Positions 1 to 7,101 of a stretch of DNA of 8,694 nucleotides are shown here, piece after piece. The notes under the pieces are model-generated. The model saw only the letters and a program-made list of their open reading frames with translations. It was not told the DNA's origin and made no database searches. The stretch comes from Burkholderiales bacterium (lineage in GTDB: Bacteria; Pseudomonadota; Gammaproteobacteria; Burkholderiales; Burkholderiaceae): positions 1 to 8,694 of the forward strand of contig CANBUA010000208.1 of the NCBI GenBank assembly GCA_947372535.1, read 5' to 3'. The first letter of the stretch is position 1; each line of letters begins with the position of its first letter. The translations under genes were made by a program, and so were the position numbers.

Positions 1-12
1 GGCTTGACCCCG

Positions 13-84
13 GTTGGGCCGCATGCTCACTGCCTTGAGGCGGTGAGCCCCACACCCTAGGCCAACAGCGATGTTGGCCTTTTT
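13..84 (+). promoter_or_regulatory. Attenuator-like leader of pheS
   Basis: Three pairings are visible. Bases 25-34 and 39-48 form a 10-bp hairpin (one T-G wobble) with loop TTGA. Bases 60-67 and 72-79 form the terminator stem. Bases 13-20 (GTTGGGCC) can pair with 60-66 (GGCCAAC) with one bulged G, enclosing the first hairpin and excluding the terminator. This is antiterminator/terminator geometry. Only 30 nt separate the terminator T-run from the pheS ATG and no promoter is visible there, so pheS transcripts must read through this region. E. coli pheST is controlled by attenuation through the Phe-rich pheM leader peptide, but no Phe-rich leader peptide is visible upstream of this terminator, so the signal is unknown. 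The structure is seen; regulation is inferred. Confidence 0.45.
60..84 (+). terminator. Rho-independent terminator just upstream of pheS
   Basis: A perfect 8-bp stem GGCCAACA/TGTTGGCC is closed by a GCGA (GNRA-type) tetraloop and followed immediately by five T residues. It either ends the upstream transcript (in this lineage probably infC-rpmI-rplT, outside the window) or acts as the attenuator of pheS. The absence of promoter space before pheS favours partial readthrough. Confidence 0.8.
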
Positions 85-114
85 CGTTTCGACCCTCCTT
101 GCTGAGCGCGAACC

Positions 115-1152
115 ATGAACGATCTTGATGCCCTGGTGGCCCAGGCCACACAGGCCTTCGCTGAAGCGGCCACGCCCGCCGACCTGGAAAACGCCAAAGC
201 GGGCTTCCTGGGCAAATCCGGCAGCCTGACCGACTTGCTCAAGGGCATGGCCGCCCTGAGCCCGGAAGAGAAGAAGACCCGTGGCGCCGCCATCAACCAG
301 ACCAAGCAGCAGGTCGAGGCCGCGCTCAACAGTCGCCGCCAGGCCCTGGCCGACGCCGAACTGGCCCAGCAGCTGCAAGCCGAACGTCTGGATGTGACCC
401 TGCCGGGCCGCCGCCGTGGCGAAGGCGGGCTGCACCCTGTGTCGCTGAGCATCGAGCGCATCGAAGGCATCTTCGGTTCGATGGGCTTTGATGTGGCCGA
501 TGGCCCCGAGATCGAGGCCGACTGGTTCAACTTCACCGCGCTCAACACGCCCGAAGACCATCCGGCGCGTTCCATGCACGACACCTTCTACGTTGAGGGT
601 GGCCACCTGCTGCGCACGCACACCAGCCCGATGCAGGTGCGCTACGCCGTTCAACATGTGAAGCGCCATGCCGACTTGCTGGCGAAGGGTGAGCGCATGC
701 CCGAGATCCGTGTGATCGCGCCGGGCCGCACCTACCGCGTGGACAGCGATGCCACGCACTCGCCCATGTTCCACCAGTGCGAAGGCCTGTGGATAGGTGA
801 GAACGTCAGCTTCACCGACCTGAAGGCGGTGCTGGGTGATTTCTTCGCCACCTATTTCGAGACGCGGGACATGGACATCCGCTTCCGCCCGTCCTTCTTC
901 CCCTTTACCGAGCCCTCGGCGGAGGTGGACATCGCCTTCTCGTCGGGCCCCTTGAAGGGCCGCTGGCTGGAAGTGGGCGGGGCAGGGCAGGTGCACCCCA
1001 ATGTGGTCCGCAACTTCGGGCTGGATCCGGAGCAGTACATCGGCTTTGCCTTCGGCCTGGGGCCGGACCGGCTGACCATGTTGCGCTATGGCGTGAACGA
1101 CTTGCGTCTGTTCTACGAAGGCGATCTGCGCTTTCTGCAGCAGTTCCAGTGA
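115..1152 (+). CDS. pheS: Phenylalanyl-tRNA synthetase alpha subunit
   Basis: Catalytic alpha subunit of the cytoplasmic (alpha-beta)2 class II synthetase that charges tRNA-Phe with phenylalanine using ATP. The 345-residue product has an N-terminal helical arm (about 1-100, Ala/Gln/Lys-rich, the tRNA-contacting coiled coil) followed by the class II catalytic core. Visible family signatures are HPAR (from His149), the motif 2 region [18 protein letters not shown] (about 203-220), [17 protein letters not shown], and motif 3 [13 protein letters not shown] (from 314). Ala312 in GFAFGLG corresponds to E. coli Ala294 of the Phe pocket, so a normal small-pocket enzyme is expected. It is slightly longer than E. 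coli PheS (327 aa), mostly through extra residues in the [12 protein letters not shown] segment (around 180-195). The Shine-Dalgarno is weak (GAG at 104-106), and the start is chosen by alignment with the family N-terminus. The next gene is not pheT but an aldehyde reductase gene, 84 nt downstream. Confidence 0.97.
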   Translation: MNDLDALVAQATQAFAEAATPADLENAKAGFLGKSGSLTDLLKGMAALSPEEKKTRGAAINQTKQQVEAALNSRRQALADAELAQQLQAERLDVTLPGRRRGEGGLHPVSLSIERIEGIFGSMGFDVADGPEIEADWFNFTALNTPEDHPARSMHDTFYVEGGHLLRTHTSPMQVRYAVQHVKRHADLLAKGERMPEIRVIAPGRTYRVDSDATHSPMFHQCEGLWIGENVSFTDLKAVLGDFFATYFETRDMDIRFRPSFFPFTEPSAEVDIAFSSGPLKGRWLEVGGAGQVHPNVVRNFGLDPEQYIGFAFGLGPDRLTMLRYGVNDLRLFYEGDLRFLQQFQ

Positions 1153-1222
1153 GCTGGTTGAATGCCCGCCTGGCACCCAGGCTGGATGCCCTTTCGGCAC
1201 CCTGAGATCATGGATCCCCTTG

Positions 1223-1228
1223 AAGGAG
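1223..1228 (+). promoter_or_regulatory. Ribosome-binding site deciding the ahr start
   Basis: AAGGAG lies 8 nt before the ATG at 1237. An in-frame ATG at 1162 would add 25 residues, but it has no comparable site and the added residues do not resemble the family N-terminus, so 1237 is preferred. Confidence 0.8.
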
Positions 1229-1236
1229 CCCCGCAC

Positions 1237-2262
1237 ATGAGCACGAGCACCACCATACGAGCCTGGGCAGCCCAGGAGGCCAGCAAGCCCCTGCAGCGCT
1301 TTGACTACGATCCGGGCGCCCTGGGTGCCGAAGAGGTCGAGATCCAGGTCGAACACAGCGGCCTGTGCCATTCCGATTTGTCCGTGATCGACAACGAATG
1401 GGGCTTCACCGGCTATCCGGTTGTGGGCGGCCACGAGGTGGTGGGCACGGTGGTGGCCTTGGGCAGCCAGACCAAGGGACTGAAGCTGGGCCAGAAGGTG
1501 GGCATTGGCTGGATGGCCGGCTCCTGCATGAGCTGCAAGAGCTGCCTGGGCGGTGAGCCCCAGCTGTGCCGCGCCGGCCAGCCCACCATCATTGGCCACA
1601 ACGGCGGTTTTGCCGAGCGGGTGCGTGCCCACTGGCTGTGGACTTGCCCGATTCCCCAGGGCCTGAACCCGGCCAAGGCCGGCCCGCTGCTGTGCGGTGG
1701 CATCACCGTGTTCTCGCCCTTCCTGAACTTCGGCATCAAGCCCACCCACCGCGTGGGCGTGGTGGGCATCGGCGGCCTGGGCCACATGGCCTTGAAGTTC
1801 GCGCGGGCCTGGGGCTGTGAGGTCACGGCCTTCACTTCCAGCGATTCCAAGCGCGAAGAGGCGTTGCTGCTGGGTGCGCACCAGGTGGTGTCCAGCGTGG
1901 ACGCCAAGGCCATGAAGGCCGTGGCTGGCCGCCTGGACATGGTGCTGGTCACCGTCAACGTGATGCTCAACTGGAAGGCCCTGATGGGCACGCTGGCGCC
2001 CAAGGGTCGCCTGCACCTGGTGGGCGTGCTGCCGCAGCCGATGGAGGTCGAGGCCTTCCCGTTGATCGGCGGGCAGCGCAGCGTGTCGGGCTCGCCCACG
2101 GGCTCGCGCCAGGACATCGACACCATGCTGGAGTTCGCGGCCCGCCATGGCATCGAGCCGCAAACCGAACATTTCCCGATGAGCCGCATCAACGACGCGT
2201 TGGACCACCTGCGCGCCGGCAAGGCCCGTTATCGCGTGGTGCTGGACGCCGACTTCGCCTGA
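1237..2262 (+). CDS. ahr: NADPH-dependent zinc aldehyde reductase, Ahr/YjgB type
   Basis: Medium-chain zinc alcohol dehydrogenase of the cinnamyl-alcohol-dehydrogenase-like branch. From memory it matches E. coli Ahr (YjgB), a broad aldehyde reductase, along almost its whole length: HSDLSVIDNEWGF, GPLLCGGITVF, GKARYRVVL near the C-terminus. The product is 341 aa against 339 in E. coli. The catalytic zinc ligands Cys44 (GLCHSD), His66-Glu67 (GGHE) and Cys153 (LLCGG) are present. The structural zinc set is Cys97, Cys100, Cys103 and Cys111. The Rossmann loop is GIGGLG (177-182), and the segment after beta-2 has Ser/Lys rather than Asp first, which fits NADPH. It is a soluble cytoplasmic enzyme. 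It sits between pheS and pheT with gaps of 84 and 58 nt, same strand, own ribosome-binding site. The physiological substrate is not evident, and a link to phenylalanine is only suggested by position. Confidence 0.93.
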   Translation: MSTSTTIRAWAAQEASKPLQRFDYDPGALGAEEVEIQVEHSGLCHSDLSVIDNEWGFTGYPVVGGHEVVGTVVALGSQTKGLKLGQKVGIGWMAGSCMSCKSCLGGEPQLCRAGQPTIIGHNGGFAERVRAHWLWTCPIPQGLNPAKAGPLLCGGITVFSPFLNFGIKPTHRVGVVGIGGLGHMALKFARAWGCEVTAFTSSDSKREEALLLGAHQVVSSVDAKAMKAVAGRLDMVLVTVNVMLNWKALMGTLAPKGRLHLVGVLPQPMEVEAFPLIGGQRSVSGSPTGSRQDIDTMLEFAARHGIEPQTEHFPMSRINDALDHLRAGKARYRVVLDADFA

Positions 2263-2320
2263 GGCGCAGGCCTGTTCGCCATCCGCCCATCGCGCACATT
2301 GAATCCCGAGGACCCTTTCC

Positions 2321-4762
2321 ATGCAATTCCCTGAATCCTGGTTGCGCTCGTTCTGCAACCCCGACATCAGCACCCAGCAACTGGCCGATCTGCTGACCAT
2401 GGCTGGCCTGGAAGTCGAAGAGCTGCAGCCCGTGGCGCCGGCCTTCACCGGCGTGGTGGTGGCCCAGGTGCTGGAAGTGGCCAAGCATCCCGACGCCGAC
2501 CGCCTCAACGTGTGCAAGGTGGATGCGGGCACGGGTGCCGTGCTGCAGATCGTGTGCGGTGCGCCCAATGTGCGCCCGGGCATCAAGGTGCCTTGCGCCA
2601 CCGTGGGCGCCGAGCTGCCCCCCGGAGCCGATGGCAAGACCTTCAAGATCAAGCTGGGCAAGCTGCGCGGCGTGGAAAGCCAGGGCATGCTGTGCTCGGC
2701 CAAGGAACTGGGCATTGCCGCAGACGCCAACGGCCTGCACATCCTGGCCGACGACGCGCCGGTGGGCATCAGCATCCGCGATCACCTGAAGCTGGACGAC
2801 ACCCTGTTCACACTCAAGCTCACGCCCAACCTGGCGCATTGCCTGAGCGTGGTCGGCATCGCTCGCGAGGTGTCCGCCCTGACGGGGGCGCCGTTGACGC
2901 TGCCCGTGATCACGCCTGTGGCTCCGGCCGTGGATGACCGCCTGCCGGTCAAGGTGGACGCTTCCGATCTGTGCGGCCGTTTCGCTGGCCGCGTGATCAA
3001 GGGCGTGAATCCCCAGGCTGCCGCGCCCGCTTGGATGGTGGAGCGCCTGGCCCGTTGTGGCCAGCGCTCGGTGTCGCCGCTGGTGGACATCTCCAATTAC
3101 GTGATGTTCGAGCTGGGCCAGCCGTCGCATGTGTTCGACCTGGACAAGATCCATGGCGGCCTGACGGTGCGCTGGGGCAAGCCGGGCGAGCAACTCAAGC
3201 TGCTCAATGGCAACACCATCACCGTGGATGCCGAAGTGGGCGTGATCGCCGATGACCAGCAGCTGGAATCGCTGGCCGGCATCATGGGCGGCGATGCCAC
3301 CGCCGTGGGCGACGACACGAAGAACGTTTACCTCGAAGGCGCTTTCTGGGCGCCCAAGGCCATCGCCGGCCGTGCCCGCCGCTACAACTTCTCGACCGAT
3401 GCTTCCCACCGCTTCGAGCGGGGTGTGGACCCGGCGCCCACGGCGCAGTACCTGGAGCGCATCACCCAGCTGATCATCGAGATTTGCGGTGGCCAGGCCG
3501 GCCCGATGGATGACCTGCAACTGGCGATGCCTGCGCGCCAGCCCGTGACGCTGCGCCTGTCGCGCGCCCAAAGGGTGATCGGCATGCTCGTCACTCTGGA
3601 GCAGGTCGAGGCCGTGTTCACACGCCTGGGCCTGCCGTACACGGTGGCCGAGCAGGGCGGTGACACCCATCTGACGGTCACCCCTCCGAGCTGGCGCTTT
3701 GATGTGCAGATCGAAGAAGACCTGATCGAAGAAGTGGTGCGCGTGATCGGCTTCGACAAGCTGCCCAACCGCGCCCCCAAGGCCCCCATCACACCCTTGG
3801 TGCGCAACGAGGCCCGTCGTGGCCTGTATGCGCTGCGCCGTGCCGTGGCCGCGCGTGGCTACCAGGAAGCCATCACCTTCAGCTTTGTGGAAGAAAAGTG
3901 GGAAGCCGATTTCGCCGGCAACACCCAGCCCATCCGCGTGCTCAACCCCATCGCCAGCCCACTGGCCGTGATGCGCTCGACGCTGATCGGCTCGCTGGTC
4001 GAGGTGTTGCGCACCAACCTGTCGCGCAAGGCCGATCGTGTGCGTCTGTTCGAGGTGGGCCGCGTGTTCATGCGCGACGCGTCGGTGGCCGACAGCGACC
4101 GCGATGTGGGCGGATTTGCGCAACCACTGCGCGTGTCCGGCCTGGCCTATGGCCCGTCGGATGCCGTGCAGTGGGGCCAGGCTTCGCGCGCGGTGGATTT
4201 CTTCGACGTGAAGGGCGATGTCGAGGCCTTGCTGGCCCCGGCGGTGCTGCGCTTTGAAGCTGCGGAACACGCCGCCTTCCACCCGGGGCGCAGTGCCCGC
4301 GTGTGGGTGCGTGGCTCTGAAGGTGAGTGCGATGCAGGGTGGATTGGTGAACTGCACCCCAAGTGGCGCCAGGCCTACGACTTGCCGCAGGCCCCGGTGC
4401 TGTTCGAGTTGGATGCGGCCTTGCTGGCCAGCCACGCGGTGCCTGCTTTTGCCGGCGTGCCCAAGATGCAGTCGGTCTACCGCGACCTGGCCCTGGTGGT
4501 GGCCGATCAGACCGCCCACGATGCCGTCATCGGCGCGATCAACTCGGCGTCGACCGATGGCCTGGTGCGTGGTGCGCGCCTGTTCGACATCTACAAGCCC
4601 AAGCAGGCGACGGCCGGCATGGCCGAACACGAGCGCAGCCTGGCTGTGCGTGTCGAGTTGCGCGACGACGAGCAAACTTTGACCGACGAGCGCATCGATG
4701 CGGCCATGCAGGCGGTGCTGACGCAGTTGGCGCAAACGGTACAGGCCCGCGTTCGGACATGA
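2321..4762 (+). CDS. pheT: Phenylalanyl-tRNA synthetase beta subunit
   Basis: Beta subunit of PheRS. It carries the tRNA-binding and editing (mischarged Tyr-tRNA-Phe hydrolysis) functions and builds the heterotetramer with PheS. The 813-aa length is usual for bacterial long-form PheT. Domains in order: an EMAP/Myf-like OB-fold tRNA-binding domain (about 40-150; [25 protein letters not shown]); the B3/B4 editing domain (about 210-390), with the conserved editing-site histidine in QPSHVFD (His270) and [13 protein letters not shown]; the B5 domain (about 405-480, ending in the [18 protein letters not shown] stretch); a catalytic-like core (about 490-690; [26 protein letters not shown]); and the C-terminal ferredoxin-like anticodon-binding domain (about 715-812; VYRDLALVV). 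The start is supported by GAGGA 8 nt before the ATG. No truncation or frameshift is seen. It is separated from pheS by ahr and followed 74 nt later by ihfA. Confidence 0.97.
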   Translation: MQFPESWLRSFCNPDISTQQLADLLTMAGLEVEELQPVAPAFTGVVVAQVLEVAKHPDADRLNVCKVDAGTGAVLQIVCGAPNVRPGIKVPCATVGAELPPGADGKTFKIKLGKLRGVESQGMLCSAKELGIAADANGLHILADDAPVGISIRDHLKLDDTLFTLKLTPNLAHCLSVVGIAREVSALTGAPLTLPVITPVAPAVDDRLPVKVDASDLCGRFAGRVIKGVNPQAAAPAWMVERLARCGQRSVSPLVDISNYVMFELGQPSHVFDLDKIHGGLTVRWGKPGEQLKLLNGNTITVDAEVGVIADDQQLESLAGIMGGDATAVGDDTKNVYLEGAFWAPKAIAGRARRYNFSTDASHRFERGVDPAPTAQYLERITQLIIEICGGQAGPMDDLQLAMPARQPVTLRLSRAQRVIGMLVTLEQVEAVFTRLGLPYTVAEQGGDTHLTVTPPSWRFDVQIEEDLIEEVVRVIGFDKLPNRAPKAPITPLVRNEARRGLYALRRAVAARGYQEAITFSFVEEKWEADFAGNTQPIRVLNPIASPLAVMRSTLIGSLVEVLRTNLSRKADRVRLFEVGRVFMRDASVADSDRDVGGFAQPLRVSGLAYGPSDAVQWGQASRAVDFFDVKGDVEALLAPAVLRFEAAEHAAFHPGRSARVWVRGSEGECDAGWIGELHPKWRQAYDLPQAPVLFELDAALLASHAVPAFAGVPKMQSVYRDLALVVADQTAHDAVIGAINSASTDGLVRGARLFDIYKPKQATAGMAEHERSLAVRVELRDDEQTLTDERIDAAMQAVLTQLAQTVQARVRT

Positions 4763-4798
4763 TGTATCGTTTGTGAAGTTGCTTGAAGATCACACAGT

Positions 4799-4815
4799 CC
4801 CCGGGTACGCCGGGG
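4799..4815 (+). other. GC hairpin in the pheT-ihfA gap
   Basis: CCCCGG (4799-4804) and CCGGGG (4810-4815) form a 6-bp all-GC stem with a 5-nt loop, ending four nt before the likely Shine-Dalgarno of ihfA (4819-4826). No T-run follows, so it is not a standard terminator. It could affect ihfA translation or pheT mRNA stability. The structure is seen and the role is not known. Confidence 0.35.
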
Positions 4816-4836
4816 GGCAAGGGAAGTGCCGCCACC

Positions 4837-5196
4837 ATGTCTGACGCCATCCAAGACCTCAAGGTCCTGCTGCCCACCATCGAGACACCCACGCTGACCA
4901 AGGCCGAGCTGTCGGAGATGCTGTTCGAGCGCCTGGGCCTGAACAAGCGCGAATCCAAGGACATGGTCGAAGCCTTTTTCGAACTGGTCAACGACAGCCT
5001 CGTGACGGGTACGGATGTGAAGCTCTCGGGTTTCGGCAACTTCCAGATCCGTCGCAAGGCACCTCGGCCTGGACGCAACCCGCGCACGGGTGAAGCCATC
5101 CCCATCGACGCCCGCAACGTGGTGACGTTTCACGCCAGCCAGAAGCTCAAGGACATGGTCCAGGGTGACGCACCCGTCAGCGACGAGCTGGAGTAA
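4837..5196 (+). CDS. ihfA: Integration host factor subunit alpha
   Basis: Alpha subunit of the IHF heterodimer, a DABA-family nucleoid protein that binds specific DNA sites and bends them sharply, serving transcription, replication and recombination. The HU/IHF fold is complete: helices from [23 protein letters not shown] (19-41), KLSGFGNF (62-69), and the DNA-intercalating beta-arm [14 protein letters not shown] with the key Pro at residue 82, then [11 protein letters not shown]. The 119-aa product has about 20 residues before the region aligning with the E. coli N-terminus (E. coli 99 aa). Similar extensions are known in betaproteobacterial IhfA. ATG 4837 has a GGGAAG-like site 10 nt upstream. 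An in-frame TTG at 4783 would add 18 Gly/Pro-rich residues with no ribosome site and is unlikely. It probably shares the pheT transcript, as in other proteobacteria. Confidence 0.95.
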   Translation: MSDAIQDLKVLLPTIETPTLTKAELSEMLFERLGLNKRESKDMVEAFFELVNDSLVTGTDVKLSGFGNFQIRRKAPRPGRNPRTGEAIPIDARNVVTFHASQKLKDMVQGDAPVSDELE

Positions 5197-5268
5197 AGTG
5201 AGCGGTTGGCCTGAGCACCGCAGTCAACAATCCACCTGTCGCACCACACCTGGCAACGCACAAAGCAC

Positions 5269-5889
5269 ATGGGAGCACCTGACCGCAACGACGGCGTCCT
5301 GCCGCCGATCCCGGACAAGCGCTACTTCACCATTGGTGAGGTGAGTGAGCTGTGCCTGGTCAAACCTTATGTGCTGCGCTATTGGGAGCAGGAGTTCGTC
5401 CAGCTCAAGCCCATGAAGCGCCGTGGCAACCGCCGCTACTACCAGCATCACGAGGTGCTGCTGGTGCGCCGCATCCGCGAGTTGCTGTATGAGCAAGGCT
5501 TCACCATCCACGGTGCCCGCATCCAGTTGGTGGACGTCACGGCTGCGTCCATCGCCGCCGCAGCGGGCCTGACGATCGATGTGGCGGACGTTGAGGCTGA
5601 GATGCCGACGGATCCAGTGATGGCTTCTGGCGTGGTGAATGGCCAGCTCTCTGCTGCATGGCAGGTGCAGGAGCCTGCAGCCATGGCCGGCCCGGTGATC
5701 GAACGAGCACGGCGGGCCAAAGCGGTTTCTCCCGCCCATGGCATGGGCACGCGTGCCTTGCAGGCTTCTGCGCCGGCCAGTGCCGAGGCCTTCAGCGCCC
5801 CGGACCTCAGTGGTTTGAGCCGATTGGCGACGGACGATGTGCAGGCCCTGCGGGAGGCGCTGCTGTCGATCCGGGATTTGCTGTCTTGA
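5269..5889 (+). CDS. MerR-family transcriptional regulator next to ihfA
   Basis: The 206-aa protein has an N-terminal MerR winged helix-turn-helix (about 18-90): YFTIGEVSELCLVKPYVLRYWEQEF, then the wing RRGNRRYY and the helix VRRIRELLYEQGFTIHGAR. This matches the type encoded between ihfA and tRNA-Pro in pseudomonads and betaproteobacteria. The remaining about 115 residues are Ala-rich and low in complexity, ending in an amphipathic helix (about 180-206; DDVQALREALLSIRDLL) that may mediate dimerisation. There is no recognisable ligand domain and only one Cys (residue 29, inside the HTH), so a thiol metal-sensor role is unlikely. The start has no clear Shine-Dalgarno; it is the only ATG suiting the conserved domain, 72 nt after ihfA. 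Operon membership with ihfA is likely. Target genes and signal are unknown. Confidence 0.88.
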   Translation: MGAPDRNDGVLPPIPDKRYFTIGEVSELCLVKPYVLRYWEQEFVQLKPMKRRGNRRYYQHHEVLLVRRIRELLYEQGFTIHGARIQLVDVTAASIAAAAGLTIDVADVEAEMPTDPVMASGVVNGQLSAAWQVQEPAAMAGPVIERARRAKAVSPAHGMGTRALQASAPASAEAFSAPDLSGLSRLATDDVQALREALLSIRDLLS

Positions 5890-5940
5890 GGCCAGCGTTC
5901 CAAAAAAGCCACTCGGAGCCAGAAATCAGACAAAAATCCA

Positions 5941-5949
5941 TGCTATAGT
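5941..5949 (+). promoter_or_regulatory. Extended -10 promoter of tRNA-Pro
   Basis: TGCTATAGT is an extended -10 element (TG, one base, TATAGT) ending 12 nt before the mature tRNA 5' end. The preceding 40 nt are A-rich (CAAAAAA, CAAAAAT), unlike the surrounding DNA. No good -35 hexamer is seen at normal spacing, consistent with an extended -10 promoter. Confidence 0.6.
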
Positions 5950-5960
5950 TTACGTCTTCG

Positions 5961-6038
<78 letters not shown>

Positions 6039-6048
6039 AGAGAATCAA

Positions 6049-6086
6049 TGGGTTAGCTCTCAAAAGGAGCTAACCCAATTTTCTTT
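6049..6086 (+). terminator. Terminator of tRNA-Pro
   Basis: An 11-bp perfect stem TGGGTTAGCTC/GAGCTAACCCA (6049-6059 and 6067-6077) with a 7-nt loop is followed by AATTTTCTTT. It starts 10 nt after the tRNA CCA end. On the opposite strand no clean T-run follows the stem, so it is at best a weak terminator for the - strand MerR gene. Confidence 0.88.
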
Positions 6087-6106
6087 GTGGGCCTGATTCG
6101 CGTTCT

Positions 6107-6126
6107 GGTGCCTGTTCGGTGCCTGT
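6107..6126. repeat. Short tandem direct repeat, 11-bp period
   Basis: GGTGCCTGT occurs at 6107-6115 and again at 6118-6126, separated by TC, in the non-coding gap between the tRNA-Pro terminator and the end of the - strand MerR gene. A second 8-bp repeat, GCGCAGCA, also with 11-bp period, lies at 6178-6185 and 6189-6196. No gene is supported in 6087-6246. The repeats may be chance, or remnants of protein-binding sites. Confidence 0.45.
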
Positions 6127-6246
6127 AAGTCGAACGCTTCCCTCATCAGCAGCAGCACACAGCCACCGCATTCAGCCGCGCAGCATCGGCGCAGCAATGG
6201 CGCCACGGTCTGGTGCTCCCTTGCCGCTACCTGAAGTTGCGCCTTC

Positions 6247-7101
6247 TCAGCGTCGACGCGCCAGCGCCTTCTCGAACTCCTGCTGCAACACCACGGGGAA
6301 GGCCGCACTCACCGAGCCGATGGCCAGTGGCCTCAAGCGCTCGAAGAGTTCACGCAGCCACACCGCCGAACTTGGCAGCCTCGCGGTCATCTCGGCTTCC
6401 ATCGCCGGCGGCGCATCAGGTGAATCAGTCGAACCTGGCGTCGCCACGTGGGGCGGCGTCAGGCGCAAGGCCTCGGTCAGGAAGAGTTGCTCGACATAGG
6501 CCTGGGCGATCGCGCGGGCGTGCTCGACCAGGGTGTCCTGCAGGTCCAGCACCAGGTTCAATGGCACTTGCAGTTCTGCCAACTGGATGCCGATGCGTTC
6601 CAGCGCTGGGCTGAGCATTTCCACATGCTCCTCATCGAGTTGTTGGTAAAGCCCATTGGCCGTCAGGCGAACGCGCTGCGCCTCGGTGGCCTTGGCGCCC
6701 CAGTGGCCCGCCATGTCCTTGATGGCCTTGCGCTGGGGGCGCTCCACCGTGAAGAAGGTCTTGGAAAACAACTGACCCATCAGGGCATATTCGCCCCAGG
6801 CTCCGCCCGGCGCCTGGTCCAGCAGGGCCTTGATCGTGTCCAGCTTGAAGCCTTGCTGGCGCAGATCGCGGATCAGGCCAAGCTTGGCCACGTGCTGCTC
6901 GTCGTACAGGCCCAGGCGGCCTCGCAGGCGCGGCGGCGGCAGCAAGCCGGCCGTCTGGTACGCACGGATGTTGCGCACACTGACGCCCGTCTCCGCAGAC
7001 AACTGCTCAACCGTCCATTCACCAATGGCGGCCTCCGGTCGTGCCGGTGTGGTGTCGCTGTGCGCAGGAGACGGACGATTTGGGCGGCGGCTTGCGGGCA
7101 T
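6247..7101 (-). CDS. MerR-family regulator with large Cys-free C-terminal domain
   Basis: The protein is 284 aa from the ATG at 7101. A TTG at 7119 would add six residues; neither start has a clear ribosome-binding site, so the start is uncertain. After a Pro/Arg/Ala-rich, probably disordered leader (about 25-30 residues) comes a MerR winged helix-turn-helix (numbered from ATG 7101, about 28-97): TVEQLSAETGVSVRNIRAYQTAGLL, wing RLRGRLGLY, and LGLIRDLRQQGFKLDTIKALLD. The C-terminal half is largely helical and ends in an ERLRPLAIGSVSAAFPVVLQQEFEKAL stretch. From memory this resembles the effector region of an uncharacterised group of MerR-like regulators with a LRPLA motif near the end. The protein contains no cysteine, which argues against metal-thiolate or redox sensing. 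It is divergent from the CHI-like gene, with about 98 nt between starts, so control of that gene and of itself is plausible but inferred. Confidence 0.85.
   Translation of the reverse strand: MPASRRPNRPSPAHSDTTPARPEAAIGEWTVEQLSAETGVSVRNIRAYQTAGLLPPPRLRGRLGLYDEQHVAKLGLIRDLRQQGFKLDTIKALLDQAPGGAWGEYALMGQLFSKTFFTVERPQRKAIKDMAGHWGAKATEAQRVRLTANGLYQQLDEEHVEMLSPALERIGIQLAELQVPLNLVLDLQDTLVEHARAIAQAYVEQLFLTEALRLTPPHVATPGSTDSPDAPPAMEAEMTARLPSSAVWLRELFERLRPLAIGSVSAAFPVVLQQEFEKALARRR

Noticed and set aside
23..46. Short ORF MLTALRR as a pheM-like leader peptide
   Set aside because: No Phe codons and no ribosome site; it lies inside the 25-48 hairpin and is too short to judge.
1..60. Tail of rplT at the left edge
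   Set aside because: rplT is the expected upstream gene and a GCT-TGA stop at 2-7 would fit, but two codons cannot support a call.
1168..1182. Hairpin GCCTGG/CCAGGC in the pheS-ahr gap as a terminator
   Set aside because: Six base pairs with a 3-nt loop but no T-run after it; not enough to call termination between pheS and ahr.
1162..1236. Longer N-terminus for ahr from the ATG at 1162
   Set aside because: No ribosome site before 1162, the extra residues do not match the family, and AAGGAG sits at the right distance from ATG 1237.
1413..2222. 269-codon antisense ORF opposite ahr
   Set aside because: Shadow of a well-supported gene; composition rich in Pro, Ser, Arg and Trp, no family signature.
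2189..4735. 848-codon antisense ORF opposite pheT and the end of ahr
   Set aside because: Its codons are exact reverse complements of pheT codons, so stops would need TTA, CTA or TCA in pheT, which are avoided in this GC-rich genome. The product is His/Gln/Arg/Gly-rich with no recognisable domain, while pheT is a clear full-length gene.
4783..4836. TTG start giving IhfA 18 more residues
   Set aside because: No ribosome-binding site, Gly/Pro-rich extension unlike IHF, and the segment forms the GC hairpin of the untranslated gap.
6070..6171. 33-codon - strand ORF ending in the tRNA-Pro terminator, considered as an integrase tail
   Set aside because: Its C-terminal residues (TGTEQAPERESG and onward) gave a vague impression of an integrase end, but no catalytic motif or ribosome site is present and its length is compatible with chance.
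6060..6308. 82-codon - strand ORF overlapping the end of the larger MerR gene
   Set aside because: Overlaps a real gene in another frame, with Arg/Ser-rich then unstructured sequence and no family signature.
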